A stretch of DNA of 64,000 nt, taken from NCBI GenBank assembly GCA_942492715.1, contig CALOFW010000024.1:7980-71979 (forward strand). Direction: 5' to 3'. The DNA comes from Sva-07 sp942492715. Lineage in GTDB: Bacteria; Actinomycetota; Acidimicrobiia; Acidimicrobiales; Ilumatobacteraceae. Below the pieces are notes generated by a model, which was not told the DNA's origin, searched no databases, and saw only the letters and a program-made list of their open reading frames with translations. The position numbers and the translations under genes are program-made. Below, one piece after another: positions 40,783 to 49,450 of the stretch; position 1 is the stretch's first letter; each line of letters starts with the position of its first letter.

Positions 40783-40864
40783 CGCCAGCGGAGCCGAACC
40801 GTTCGGCCCGACGAGAACAGGAGGTGATCGGCCTTGACACCGAGATCATCCGATCAGAAGGAAG

Positions 40865-40893
40865 TGCGGCACCCGAGCCGCTCGGGTGCCGCA
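40865..40893. terminator. Strong hairpin after the repeat-protein gene
   Basis: TGCGGCACCCGAG (40865-40877) and CTCGGGTGCCGCA (40881-40893) form a perfect 13-bp stem with a 3-base loop. It lies between convergent genes and probably acts as a bidirectional terminator; no T-run follows. Confidence 0.6.
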
Positions 40894-40924
40894 TCGCCGC
40901 GTCTGGCGACGACCTCGGTCGGAG

Positions 40925-41770
40925 TCAGCCGGCCGGCTCGACGCGCCACACGTCGCCATGCGACTTGACGTGCCCGGCGCACGGCTCCCAGTGAGTGCCG
41001 AACACCAGCTCGTCGGTGTCGGCGCGCCCGGCGAAGAACCCCCGGCGGGTCGCTTCGGCTCCGGCGGGGTCGACGTCGAACGAACTCCCCCACTCCGGAT
41101 GCGTCGCCTGGCACACCATGTGCGACAGATCGCCGGTGATCACCGCCCGCTCGCCGCCGCTCTCGATCAGCACGCTCACGTGGCCGGGCGTGTGACCCGG
41201 TGTCGGCGCCAGCGACACGTGCGAGGTGAGCCGGGCATCGGTGGCCACCAGGTCGACCAGCCCCGCGTCGATCACCGGCTGGATCGAGTCGGCGCGCAGC
41301 ACCTGATCCATCCCCGAGTCGTCGCGCTGCCAGTGCTCCCACTCGACGTCGGCGAAGAGATAGCGGGCGTTGGGGAACGTCGGCACCCACTCGCCGTCGA
41401 CGAGGCGGGTGTTCCACCCGACGTGGTCGACATGGAGGTGCGTGCACAACACCGTGTCGATCGACTCGGGTGGGAACCCGGCGGCGGCCAGGTCGTCGAG
41501 GAACGGACCCGACCGCATGCTCCACGACTCGACCGGCCGCTCCTTGTCGTTGCCGAGACACGTGTCGACCAGGATGCGTCGCCCGTCGCTCTCCACCACC
41601 AGCGCCCGGATCGTCATGTGCACCTTGCCGTCGGGCGTTGCGTAGTGGGGCACCATCCACTCGATCTCACGGATCCGATCGGCCGTTGCTTCGGGCAGCA
41701 GCCAGTGCGCAGCCGACGTCGTGGTCAACTCCGCGATCTCGGTGACCCGTACCTCTCCGATCGTCCACAT
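40925..41770 (-). CDS. Metallo-beta-lactamase-fold hydrolase
   Basis: 281 residues. VLCTHLHVDHVGWNT is the metal-binding HxHxDH. PTPGHTPGHVSVLIESGGER gives the next His, VITGDLSHM the bridging Asp, and FGTHWEPCAGHV a His near the last ligand position. The overall pattern resembles the lactonase-like / AttM-type group with an N-terminal extension. The substrate is unknown, and the enzyme is cytosolic by lack of a signal. Start ATG 41770. Confidence 0.83.
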   Translation of the reverse strand: MWTIGEVRVTEIAELTTTSAAHWLLPEATADRIREIEWMVPHYATPDGKVHMTIRALVVESDGRRILVDTCLGNDKERPVESWSMRSGPFLDDLAAAGFPPESIDTVLCTHLHVDHVGWNTRLVDGEWVPTFPNARYLFADVEWEHWQRDDSGMDQVLRADSIQPVIDAGLVDLVATDARLTSHVSLAPTPGHTPGHVSVLIESGGERAVITGDLSHMVCQATHPEWGSSFDVDPAGAEATRRGFFAGRADTDELVFGTHWEPCAGHVKSHGDVWRVEPAG

Positions 41771-41801
41771 GGACGCGAGCTTGCCAGGTGAGCCCCAGAC
41801 C

Positions 41802-41851
41802 GTTTGCGTTGCACTTCGGGTGACCCGTCCCTCCCGAAGTTGCACACGAAC
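41802..41851. repeat. 50-bp palindromic repeat, copy 2
   Basis: GTTTGCGTTGCACTTCGGGT at the left; degenerate right arm ending ACGAAC. It lies between the metallo-hydrolase start and the end of the next minus-strand gene. Confidence 0.7.
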
Positions 41852-41875
41852 GTCGAAGTCGGGTGCAGGCGACGA

Positions 41876-42838
41876 TCAGTCGGATGTCGCTGGTCGCACC
41901 CCCGCATCCCGGCGGCGAGCGGCGATGTCGGGATCGACACCCGCCCGGCGCCAGGCATCGGCATCGACGGGCGAGAAGCCGGTGGCCGACCAGTCGGCCG
42001 CCTCACGTGGGCGAACACCGAGTTCGAGCCACTGCGCCGCATCGTGTGGGCGAACGCCCGAGGCGACCCACTTGGCGAGCTTGCGGTCGGGAACCGATGT
42101 GGCCGCCCACTCGTCGGCCGACTCCTCGGTCGCGCCGGCATCGAGAGCGACGCGGCGGCGAACCACGTGCGCGGTCCAGCCACCCTCCGGCCGCTGCTCG
42201 CGGGCGGTCTCGACGTCGAAGCCCACCGACTCCAACAGCCGGGCGACGTCGGGATCGTCGACCACGTCGATCCACGCCGATGCGCTCGTCGCCGAGAATC
42301 CGGCCGACGACCACTGCGCGGCCGTCGACGCGGACACTCCGGTGTCGATCCACGCGAGCGCCTTCTTCATCTTGAGGCCGGCCGCGGCGGCGTAGGCGAT
42401 CTCGTCCGCGGTGCGTCCTGCGCGCAGGTGGGCCAGCGCCTTGGCCGGCCCGACGTCGCCCGACGCCACGTCGGCGAGCTGCTCGACCTCGGTGACGTCG
42501 GCATCGGTCGATGCCCACGGGGCGAACTGCGCGCCCGAGGTGAAGCCCCGGTCGATCGCCTCGAGGATCCGCTCCGCCGTGAAGCCCTCCCAGGTCTCGA
42601 TGAAGGTCGGGTCGGTGGGCAGTCCGCGCGCTTCGAGGGACGCGGCGAACGCGAGGTCCGGAGCCTGGCGGCCCGCCCGGCGGAACTCGGTGATCTCCTC
42701 GGTCGTGAGCGACGAGTCGTACCAGCGAGCAGCGTGGGGCGGCGGCAGGGTGCCGTCACGGAACATGATCGTCACGACGGCGTCGGGCAGCCCCGACGCG
42801 ATCCAACGTTCCCGGTCGTGGCGATCGGCGTGGGTCAT
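41876..42838 (-). CDS. Protein of 13-residue Trp-Gly helical repeats
   Basis: 320 residues without signal or membrane segment. Near the C-terminus four units follow directly: WVASGVRPHDAAQ, WLELGVRPREAAD, WSATGFSPVDADA, WRRAGVDPDIAAR, i.e. W-x3-G-[VF]-x-P-x2-A-x2 with a 13-residue period. WIDTGVSASTAAQ and WSSAGFSATSASA are two more in the middle, and weaker ones occur N-terminally. This suggests a short-helix solenoid, perhaps a protein-binding scaffold. The start may be ATG 42838 (GGGGA 11 bases upstream) or ATG 42847. I cannot assign a function. Confidence 0.65.
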   Translation of the reverse strand: MTHADRHDRERWIASGLPDAVVTIMFRDGTLPPPHAARWYDSSLTTEEITEFRRAGRQAPDLAFAASLEARGLPTDPTFIETWEGFTAERILEAIDRGFTSGAQFAPWASTDADVTEVEQLADVASGDVGPAKALAHLRAGRTADEIAYAAAAGLKMKKALAWIDTGVSASTAAQWSSAGFSATSASAWIDVVDDPDVARLLESVGFDVETAREQRPEGGWTAHVVRRRVALDAGATEESADEWAATSVPDRKLAKWVASGVRPHDAAQWLELGVRPREAADWSATGFSPVDADAWRRAGVDPDIAARRRDAGVRPATSD

Positions 42839-42911
42839 GCCGACCATGTTCCCCGCTCGACGGGCCCGCCCGCAATCCCGATGGTGACCGCGCCCGCCGG
42901 GAGCGTTCCAG

Positions 42912-42958
42912 TCTCAGCGGATCTGGTCGCGACACCCGCGACCGATTCCGCCGAGAGA
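42912..42958. repeat. 47-bp palindromic repeat of the second family, copy A
   Basis: TCTCAGCGGATCTGGTCGCG at the left pairs with CGCGACCGATTCCGCCGAGAGA at the right, with mismatches. It lies between the Trp-repeat protein start and the end of the Rpf-like gene. Confidence 0.7.
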
Positions 42959-42997
42959 TGTCAGCGTCGGTGATGGTGGCCGTCGGCGGCGGGAGCG

Positions 42998-43774
42998 TCA
43001 GCGGAGGTGGCGTCCGCAGTGCGGCCAGGGGCGGGCGCCGCGTTCGCTGAAGAGGGCCTGGGCCATGGCGTCCTGATCGGCGGGCGTCGCGGCGGCGGGA
43101 TCGGCCCCGACGAGGCGAGGGGCGTGGCGCTCGGCGACCGAGTTCCAGGTCGACCGATCGAACTGGTACGCCCCGCGGTACTTCCCGGACGGGTTGGTGA
43201 TCGAGTAGTCGCCACCGGCTTCACACTGACGGAGGGCCGCCCACTGCTCGGCCGACGGACCGGGCGGGAGGGGCGCAACGGGCAGCAGGTCGGTCGGCAG
43301 CCCTGCGAACTCGAGGGCGCTCCGGTGCGCCGAGAGCGTTGCGGCCGAGTACCAGCCGTCGACGTCGATCCCGAGCACGGCCTGCAACACCTCGACACGC
43401 GGGCCGCGTTCGTCCCACGTGTACGTCTCGGTCATCACGCGGGTGGCGAGCTCGAACGGCGACTCCGGCCGGTTCGCGAGCTCGCGTTCGGCTTCGACCG
43501 GTGTCTCGGCCCGTGTCTTGACGCCCAGGTCCGGGACCGACGAGATCCTCGGGGCGACACGCGGCTGCGCCGGGTTGCCCGGGGGCCGAGCCTCGGGCGA
43601 CGCGCTCGGCGAGTCGATCGCGCTGGCCGCCGGGACGGGGTCGTCACCGAGGGCACGGGCAACCAGTGGGGCACCGCCGATCACGATCGCCGCGGCGAGC
43701 GCAGCGGCCGACCGCCGGATGGCGAGTCGGTGTCGGTGGATGGCAGAGCCGTGGTGGGGGGAAGAGGGGATCAT
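42998..43774 (-). CDS. Resuscitation-promoting factor-like muralytic protein
   Basis: 258 residues. Signal sequence around RRSAAALAAAIVIGGAPLVA, then a Pro/Ser linker, a short peptidoglycan-binding-like segment (GPRVEVLQAVLGIDVDGWYS), and a C-terminal Rpf/lysozyme-like domain. The last has WAALRQCEAGGDYSITNPSG (catalytic Glu), KYRGAYQFDRSTWNSV and RGARPWPHCGRHL with the paired Cys. Such secreted enzymes cut peptidoglycan and stimulate regrowth of dormant actinobacteria. Start ATG 43774 follows AAGGAG. Confidence 0.87.
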   Translation of the reverse strand: MIPSSPHHGSAIHRHRLAIRRSAAALAAAIVIGGAPLVARALGDDPVPAASAIDSPSASPEARPPGNPAQPRVAPRISSVPDLGVKTRAETPVEAERELANRPESPFELATRVMTETYTWDERGPRVEVLQAVLGIDVDGWYSAATLSAHRSALEFAGLPTDLLPVAPLPPGPSAEQWAALRQCEAGGDYSITNPSGKYRGAYQFDRSTWNSVAERHAPRLVGADPAAATPADQDAMAQALFSERGARPWPHCGRHLR

Positions 43775-44002
43775 GACGCTCCTTGGGAGGTGCACCGGCG
43801 CATCGACACACGCGGGTTTCCGCGGTGGACACAAGTGCTGGTCGACTGCAAATGTTACGGACGCGTGACGAAAAGGGGTCAGCGGGCCGAGGAGTCATCG
43901 GTCACACCCGCACCGCCACGCTCGGTCCGAACGTCGGGACATTGGTCCGTTGCGGCCGATGACCGCCGAGGTGAAGACTGGCCGAGCACGAAAGGGGTCC
44001 CC

Positions 44003-46066
44003 ATGCGGTCGACCGAACAGATCAGGAACGTGGTACTCGTCGGCCACAACTCGAGCGGCAAGACGAGCCTCGCGGAGGCGCTGCTCTTCCGAGCCGACGT
44101 GATCGCCCGACCGGGCGCGATCGAGAAGGGGTCCACCGTGATGGACCACGACCCCGAAGAACGCGCCCGTCAGCAGTCGATCTCGCTGTCGGTGGCGTCG
44201 TTCGACTGGAACGACCATCGCATCAACCTCATCGACACCCCCGGCTACGCCGATTTCCGCGGCGAAGCCCTGCTCGGCCTCGCCGCCGCCGACCTCGCCG
44301 TGTTCGTGATCGACGGCGTGGCGGGTGTGCAGTCGCAGGACGTGGTGCTGTGGCGACACGCCGCCGACATGGGCACCCCGCGAATCGTGTTCGTCAACAA
44401 GCTCGACCGCGAACGCTCGTCGTTCGACCGCACCCTCGCCCAGGTGCGCGAGGTGTTCGGCTCGCACGCCGACCCGACCGAGCTGCCGATCGGCGAGGAG
44501 TCGAGCTTCCACGGCGTCACCGACGTGCTCACCCATCACGCCTTCGTCTACGACTCGGGCCGCGCCGAGCCGGCCGATGTCCCCGCCGACCTCGCCGAGG
44601 TCGAACGCGCCGAACACGAACACCTCGTGGAGGACGTGATCGAGCTCGACGACGACCTCCTCGAGCAGTACCTCTCCGGCGACGAACCCTCCGCCGAGCA
44701 GCTCGAACATCTGCTGCACGATGCCGTCGACCGCGCCCTCGCGTTCCCCGTGCTGTGCGGATCGGCGACCGCACCGATCGGCGCCGACCAGCTCGCTGAC
44801 TTCATCTGCCGCGTCGGCCCCGCTCCCGGCGACGCCGGCCCCGCAGTGGTCGAGGCCGCGGGCGACACGATCGAGATCGCGCCCGACCCCGACGGCCAGC
44901 CGCTCGTGCTCGTGTTCAAGACCACGATCGACGAGTTCCTCGGCCAGATCTCGTTCCTCAAGGTGCTCTCCGGCACGATCCGCTCCGACGACGTCCTCGT
45001 CAACCCACGGTCCGGCGCGAAGGAGCGGCTGCACAACCTGATCTCGATGACCGGTGGCTCCCAGACCCACGTCGACACGATCGGTGCCGGCGACATCGTC
45101 GCGGTCACCAAGCTCGCCGACACCCGCACCGGCGACACGCTCGCCCCCGAGGGCACGCCGGTGACCGCCATGCTCCCGAGGTTGCCGCGGCCGGTGTACG
45201 GCGTTGCGATCGCCGCCGCCAAGCAGTCCGACGAGGACCGGCTCGCCACCACGCTGCACCGGCTCGTGATCGAGGACCCGACGCTCGCGGTCCACCACGA
45301 GGACTCGACCGGCCAGACCGTGCTCAGCGGGGGCGGCGAGACGCACGTCCGCGTGGCCCTGTCACGCATCGAGCGTGCCGGGGTCGAACTCGACGTCGAC
45401 GACGTCCGCGTCGCCTACCGCGCCACCCTCGCCGCACCGGTCGAGGTGGAGGGCAAGTACAAGAAGCAGAGCGGCGGCCACGGGCAGTTCGGTGTGGCCA
45501 CGGTTCGTTTCGAACCGCTCCCCTCCGGTGCAGGTTTCGAGTTCGTCAGCGAGGTGACCGGCGGCGTGATCCCGAAGAACCTGGTGCCGGCGGTGGGCGC
45601 CGGCGTCGAAGAGGCGATGGCCCGAGGTGGACGCGACGGCTTCCCGATCGTCGACGTTCGAGCGGTGTGCACCGGCGGCAAGTACCACTCGGTCGACTCG
45701 TCGGAGATGAGCTTCAAGATGGCCGGCTCACTGGCGCTGCGCGAAGCGGTCGACCAGGTCGGCGTCGACGTGCTCGAACCGGTGAGCGAGATGATCGTCA
45801 AGGTGCCGGCCGTCCATCACGGCGACGTGCTCGGCGACCTCAACTCACGGCGCGCCCAGGTGCTCGGCACCGACACCGACGAATCCGGTGTGACCACCGT
45901 GCACGCGCTCGTCCCCACGGCGGAGATCCTGCGCTACGCGATCGACCTGCGCTCGCTCAGCGGCGGCAGCGGCTCGTTCGGCATCGATCACCACGGCTAT
46001 CAGCCGCTCCCCGCCAACCTCGTCGACAAGGTCCGCCGAGCCGCCGTCGACGCCGCCGACACCTGA
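44003..46066 (+). CDS. Elongation factor G-like GTPase (EF-G2/FusA2 type)
   Basis: 687 residues. GTPase motifs: G1 GHNSSGKTSLAEALL, G3 IDTPGYADF, G4 FVNKLDRERS and the later VLCGSATAP. Domain II (VFKTTIDEFLGQISFLKVLS), domain IV (EGKYKKQSGGHGQFGVATVR) and domain V follow. G1 differs from the AHIDAGKTT of true EF-G, which is typical of the EF-G-like paralogue in actinobacteria, often without translocase activity. Start ATG 44003 has AAAGGGG upstream. The role (ribosome rescue or recycling) is unproven. Confidence 0.9.
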   Translation: MRSTEQIRNVVLVGHNSSGKTSLAEALLFRADVIARPGAIEKGSTVMDHDPEERARQQSISLSVASFDWNDHRINLIDTPGYADFRGEALLGLAAADLAVFVIDGVAGVQSQDVVLWRHAADMGTPRIVFVNKLDRERSSFDRTLAQVREVFGSHADPTELPIGEESSFHGVTDVLTHHAFVYDSGRAEPADVPADLAEVERAEHEHLVEDVIELDDDLLEQYLSGDEPSAEQLEHLLHDAVDRALAFPVLCGSATAPIGADQLADFICRVGPAPGDAGPAVVEAAGDTIEIAPDPDGQPLVLVFKTTIDEFLGQISFLKVLSGTIRSDDVLVNPRSGAKERLHNLISMTGGSQTHVDTIGAGDIVAVTKLADTRTGDTLAPEGTPVTAMLPRLPRPVYGVAIAAAKQSDEDRLATTLHRLVIEDPTLAVHHEDSTGQTVLSGGGETHVRVALSRIERAGVELDVDDVRVAYRATLAAPVEVEGKYKKQSGGHGQFGVATVRFEPLPSGAGFEFVSEVTGGVIPKNLVPAVGAGVEEAMARGGRDGFPIVDVRAVCTGGKYHSVDSSEMSFKMAGSLALREAVDQVGVDVLEPVSEMIVKVPAVHHGDVLGDLNSRRAQVLGTDTDESGVTTVHALVPTAEILRYAIDLRSLSGGSGSFGIDHHGYQPLPANLVDKVRRAAVDAADT

Positions 46067-46138
46067 CGGCCACCCACCACCCACCACGGCGCCACCCACC
46101 ACCCGCCACGGCGCCACCCACCACCCACCACCCGCCCC
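46067..46138. repeat. CCACC-rich low-complexity tract
   Basis: Irregular repeats of CACCCACCAC and CGGCGCCA follow the EF-G-like gene, before two copies of the 50-bp repeat. Probably slippage DNA; no gene is seen in it. Confidence 0.6.
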
Positions 46139-46141
46139 GGC

Positions 46142-46191
46142 GTTTGCGTCGAGATTCCGGTGACCCGCCCCACCCGAAACGCAACGCAAAC
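46142..46191. repeat. 50-bp palindromic repeat, copy 3
   Basis: GTTTGCGTCGAGATTCCGGT ... CGCAACGCAAAC; 50 bp, between convergent fusA2-like and acylphosphatase genes. Confidence 0.85.
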
Positions 46192-46212
46192 GGGAACCGC
46201 CCAACCCACCAC

Positions 46213-46262
46213 GTTTGCGTCGAGGTTTCGGTGACCCGGCCCACCCGAAACGCTACGCAAAC
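46213..46262. repeat. 50-bp palindromic repeat, copy 4
   Basis: GTTTGCGTCGAGGTTTCGGT ... CGCTACGCAAAC; 21 bp after copy 3. Confidence 0.85.
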
Positions 46263-46283
46263 GGTGGGGGAAGGCGGGGCGGG

Positions 46284-46559
46284 TCAGTACTCGATGCGGA
46301 AGCTGCGTTCGGCGCGGAGCGGTTCGTCGGTGACGGCGATCCCCGTGACCTGTGCACGAGGAGGACCGTGCCGGCACCAGTCGAGGAACTGATCGATCAC
46401 GTCGCGCCGGCCCTCGGCGACGACCTCGACGGTGCGATCCGATCGGTTGCGCACCCAGCCGCGCACGCCGAGTCGTTGCGCCTCGGCCCGGCAGCTGTCA
46501 CGGAAGAACACGCCCTGCACCCGACCCGACACGATCGCCCGGCACCGCACCTCGCTCAT
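46284..46559 (-). CDS. acyP: Acylphosphatase
   Basis: 91 residues, normal length. VRCRAIVSGRVQGVFFRDSC is the phosphate-binding signature with the catalytic Arg, and GVRGWVRNRSDRTVEVVAEG holds the catalytic Asn. It hydrolyses acyl phosphates such as carbamoyl or acetyl phosphate. Two 50-bp repeats lie on each side of the gene. The start ATG 46559 puts the first strand in the usual place. Confidence 0.93.
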   Translation of the reverse strand: MSEVRCRAIVSGRVQGVFFRDSCRAEAQRLGVRGWVRNRSDRTVEVVAEGRRDVIDQFLDWCRHGPPRAQVTGIAVTDEPLRAERSFRIEY

Positions 46560-46652
46560 CGTCACCCAGTCTCGCAGCCCCTGACCACCGTCGCCTCCAC
46601 CCGCCCGCGCCGCACCGCACCGCACCGCACCGCCGCGGCCCGCATCCGACCG

Positions 46653-46702
46653 GTTTGCGCCGAGATTCGGGTGACCCGTCCCACCCAGAGTGCAACGCAA
46701 AC
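46653..46702. repeat. 50-bp palindromic repeat, copy 5
   Basis: GTTTGCGCCGAGATTCGGGT ... TGCAACGCAAAC; upstream of the acylphosphatase gene. Confidence 0.85.
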
Positions 46703-46748
46703 GGAGAGGGGGACCTCGAACCGGTTTGGCCCGACCTCTCTGCGGAAC

Positions 46749-46798
46749 GTTTGTGTTGCAGTCTGGGTGACCCGTCCCACCCGAAGTGCAACGCAAAC
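46749..46798. repeat. 50-bp palindromic repeat, copy 6
   Basis: GTTTGTGTTGCAGTCTGGGT ... TGCAACGCAAAC; among the copies with the longest pairing. It ends 23 bases from the stop of the large regulator. Confidence 0.88.
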
Positions 46799-46820
46799 GG
46801 AGAGGGGGCGCGAGAGTGGG

Positions 46821-49361
46821 TCAGGGGGCGAGGCCGCGGAGGGCGAGGCGGGTGCGCTCGACCGTGGTGGCGACCGGGAGCACGGCGCCGGCGGCGCGGC
46901 AGGCGGCGGCCTGATCGGCGCCGAGCTGCTGCTCGATCGAATCGCGGGTGTCGAGCACCAGGTCGCGCAGCGTCACCATGAGCGGCGGCGCCCCGACCGC
47001 GCTGTGGGCCTCGATCGAACCGAGCACTTCCGCGGCCACCGCAGGCTGGCCGATCCGATCGAGTGCGATCACGCAGCGCATCAGGGTGTGCCACTGCTGT
47101 GCCCACTCACCGGTGCGATACCAGACGTCGACCTGTTCCGCGAGCTCCTCGCAGCCGGGCCCGAGGTCGCCGTGCGACACCCGCAACGCGCCGATCTCGG
47201 TCCGAGCGAACGCGCTCAGCCACCGGTTGCCGACCGATCGGGCCAGACGGTCGCCGTGCGAGAACGCACTCAGCGCGTGCGCGTCGTCGCCGTGGATCGA
47301 GAACCCCTCGGCCACCCACGAGCACGCCAGGTCGGTGACGCCACCGGTGAGTTCGGCGGCGCGTCGGGAGAGCTGACTGAGCCGATGCCCCTCGTCGTAG
47401 TCGCCGCACGAACTCGCCGCCACCGACGCCATGTAGAAGGCGTGCGCTCGCCGCGAATCGTTCCCCGAGGCGTTGGCCAGTTCGATCAGGTGGGCATTCT
47501 CGGCGATTCCCCGCTCCAACTCGTCGATCGCGTAGTACACGTTCGCCCGCACCCGCTCCACGAGCCCGACCGGCGCCACCCCGAGCGTCTGCTCGGCGCG
47601 CTCAGCAGCGGCGGCCAGTTCCAGCGACCGACCGAACTCGCCGCGGCAGAAGGCGCCGTAGGCCCGCACGCCGAGCACCACCGGATACGCCGGATGTTCC
47701 GAGCCGCCCGGCATCTCCGACATCGCGTCGGCCCAGGTGAACACCTCGTAGTGGAGCGTGCGCATCCCGTACTCGCGCATGGCGCACGCGAGACCGAACG
47801 CCGTGTCGACGTCACCGATCTCCACCGAGAATCGCTGTGCGGCGCGGAGATCGGCGAACGACGCGTCCGCCCGAGCCACCGCGGCTCCCTCGTCGGTCGA
47901 GTTCAGGCCCGCCTCGATCGCCGCGGCGGCACCGGCGAACTGCCGTGCGTGTGTGGCGTACAGCGTCACGCTCCGCTCGTCGTCGAGGCGACTCCGGCCG
48001 TACTCCCGCAGCGTCTCGAGCATCTCGTACCGCGTCCCGCCGCCGGGTGAACGCCTCACCGCCAGCATCGACCGCTCGGTGAGCCGCGTGAGCACGTCGA
48101 GCACGTCGTCGTCCCCATCGGAGATCGATTCGGCGGCCGCCAGATCGAACTGTCCGGCGAACACCGCCAGCGACGCGAAGACCCGCTTCTCGTCGTCGTC
48201 GAGCAGCTCGTACGACCACCCGATCGCATCCTGCAACGTGCGATGCCGCGGGTCGGCGCCCCGCCGGACCCCCTTGAGGAGACGGAAGCGTTCGTCGAGC
48301 CGACTGGCGATCTCGGCCACGTCGATCGCTCGCGCCCGCGAGGCCGCCAGTTCCAGTGCGAGCGGGATGCCGTCGAGCCGCCGGCAGATCTCCACCACGG
48401 CGGGTGCGTTCTGCTCCGTCAGCTCGAAACCCGGGTCGGCCGCTTGCGCCCGCTCGAGGAACAACGCCACCGCCGGAACGCTCGCGAGGTCGGCGAACGG
48501 CGTCGCTTCGAGATCGTCGACCGACAGCGGCGCCACCGGACGTACGTGTTCACCCATCACCGCCAACGGTTCGCGACTGGTGGCCACGATCGAGACGCGA
48601 GGCGCCGCGCGAAGGATCCGCTCGACCAGCTCGGCGACCGGCTCCACCAGGTGCTCGCAGTTGTCGAGCAGCAACAGGGTGCTGCGGGCGCGGAGCACGT
48701 CGACGATCGCATCCTCGATCGACAGGCCGAGGCCGGTGTTGACGCCCAACGCTCCCGCGATCGATGCGTAGGCCGCATCGCGGTCGTCGACCGTCACCAG
48801 CTCGACGACGAAGACGCCATCGGCGTAGTGCGACGCGACCGCCCTGGCCAGCTCCATCCCGAGCGACGTCTTGCCCACACCGGCGCTCCCCACGAGTGTG
48901 ATCAGCCGGCTCTCACCGAGTTCTTCGATCAATGCCGCCAGGAACTCGTCACGGCCGATCAGCCGTTGCAGGGCGATCGGCAGTTCGCGCGCCGGCTCGC
49001 CGAAGGCGTTGCCCCGATCGTCGTCGCCGTCACGCACGTCGGCCCGCCCGCCGACGATCCGGACCTCGGCGACGAACTCGTACCCCTTGCCGTGCACGGT
49101 GCGGATGACGGCCTGGCGGGTGCCGTCGTCACCGACCGCTCGACGCGCCGACTTCATCCGTGACGTGAGCGCCGACTCGCTCACGAAACGATCGCCCCAG
49201 ATCTCGTCGAGGAGCTCCTCCTTGCGCACCACCTCGCCGTGGCGCTCGGCGAGGAACTGCAGGACATCGAACACCTGCGGCTCCACCGGCACATCGCTCC
49301 CGCCACGCCGCAACACGACCCGGTCGAGGTCGAGTTCGCAGTCGTTGAATTCGATGATCAT
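46821..49361 (-). CDS. OmpR-type winged-helix regulator with NB-ARC-like ATPase and TPR repeats
   Basis: 846 residues. Residues 1-100 are a winged helix (IEFNDCELDLDRVVLRRGGS, VFDVLQFLAERHGEVVRKEE, TVHGKGYEFVAEV). From ~140, LPIALQRLIGRDEFLAALIE and ITLVGSAGVGKTSLGMELAR begin an STAND/NB-ARC ATPase, with STLLLLDNCEHLVEPVAELV (Walker B), SIVATSREPLAVMGE and RRLDGIPLALELAASRARAI. The C-terminal ~400 residues are helical TPR-like repeats. Such AfsR/LuxR-like proteins switch on target genes after a signal and ATP binding. The DNA-binding domain is at the N-terminus here. Start ATG 49361 follows a GGGGGGCG site. Confidence 0.88.
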   Translation of the reverse strand: MIIEFNDCELDLDRVVLRRGGSDVPVEPQVFDVLQFLAERHGEVVRKEELLDEIWGDRFVSESALTSRMKSARRAVGDDGTRQAVIRTVHGKGYEFVAEVRIVGGRADVRDGDDDRGNAFGEPARELPIALQRLIGRDEFLAALIEELGESRLITLVGSAGVGKTSLGMELARAVASHYADGVFVVELVTVDDRDAAYASIAGALGVNTGLGLSIEDAIVDVLRARSTLLLLDNCEHLVEPVAELVERILRAAPRVSIVATSREPLAVMGEHVRPVAPLSVDDLEATPFADLASVPAVALFLERAQAADPGFELTEQNAPAVVEICRRLDGIPLALELAASRARAIDVAEIASRLDERFRLLKGVRRGADPRHRTLQDAIGWSYELLDDDEKRVFASLAVFAGQFDLAAAESISDGDDDVLDVLTRLTERSMLAVRRSPGGGTRYEMLETLREYGRSRLDDERSVTLYATHARQFAGAAAAIEAGLNSTDEGAAVARADASFADLRAAQRFSVEIGDVDTAFGLACAMREYGMRTLHYEVFTWADAMSEMPGGSEHPAYPVVLGVRAYGAFCRGEFGRSLELAAAAERAEQTLGVAPVGLVERVRANVYYAIDELERGIAENAHLIELANASGNDSRRAHAFYMASVAASSCGDYDEGHRLSQLSRRAAELTGGVTDLACSWVAEGFSIHGDDAHALSAFSHGDRLARSVGNRWLSAFARTEIGALRVSHGDLGPGCEELAEQVDVWYRTGEWAQQWHTLMRCVIALDRIGQPAVAAEVLGSIEAHSAVGAPPLMVTLRDLVLDTRDSIEQQLGADQAAACRAAGAVLPVATTVERTRLALRGLAP

Positions 49362-49450
49362 CCGCACGCCCCCCGCCGGTGAACGGCATCCGCTCACCAG
49401 CCTGTCGGACGAGCTTGCCACGTTCTGGTGTGGTGGCGCGTCGGTGCCGG

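Noticed and set aside
46067..46140. CCACC-rich tract considered as a CRISPR or regulatory array
   Set aside because: Irregular short repeats without spacers; best explained as slippage DNA.
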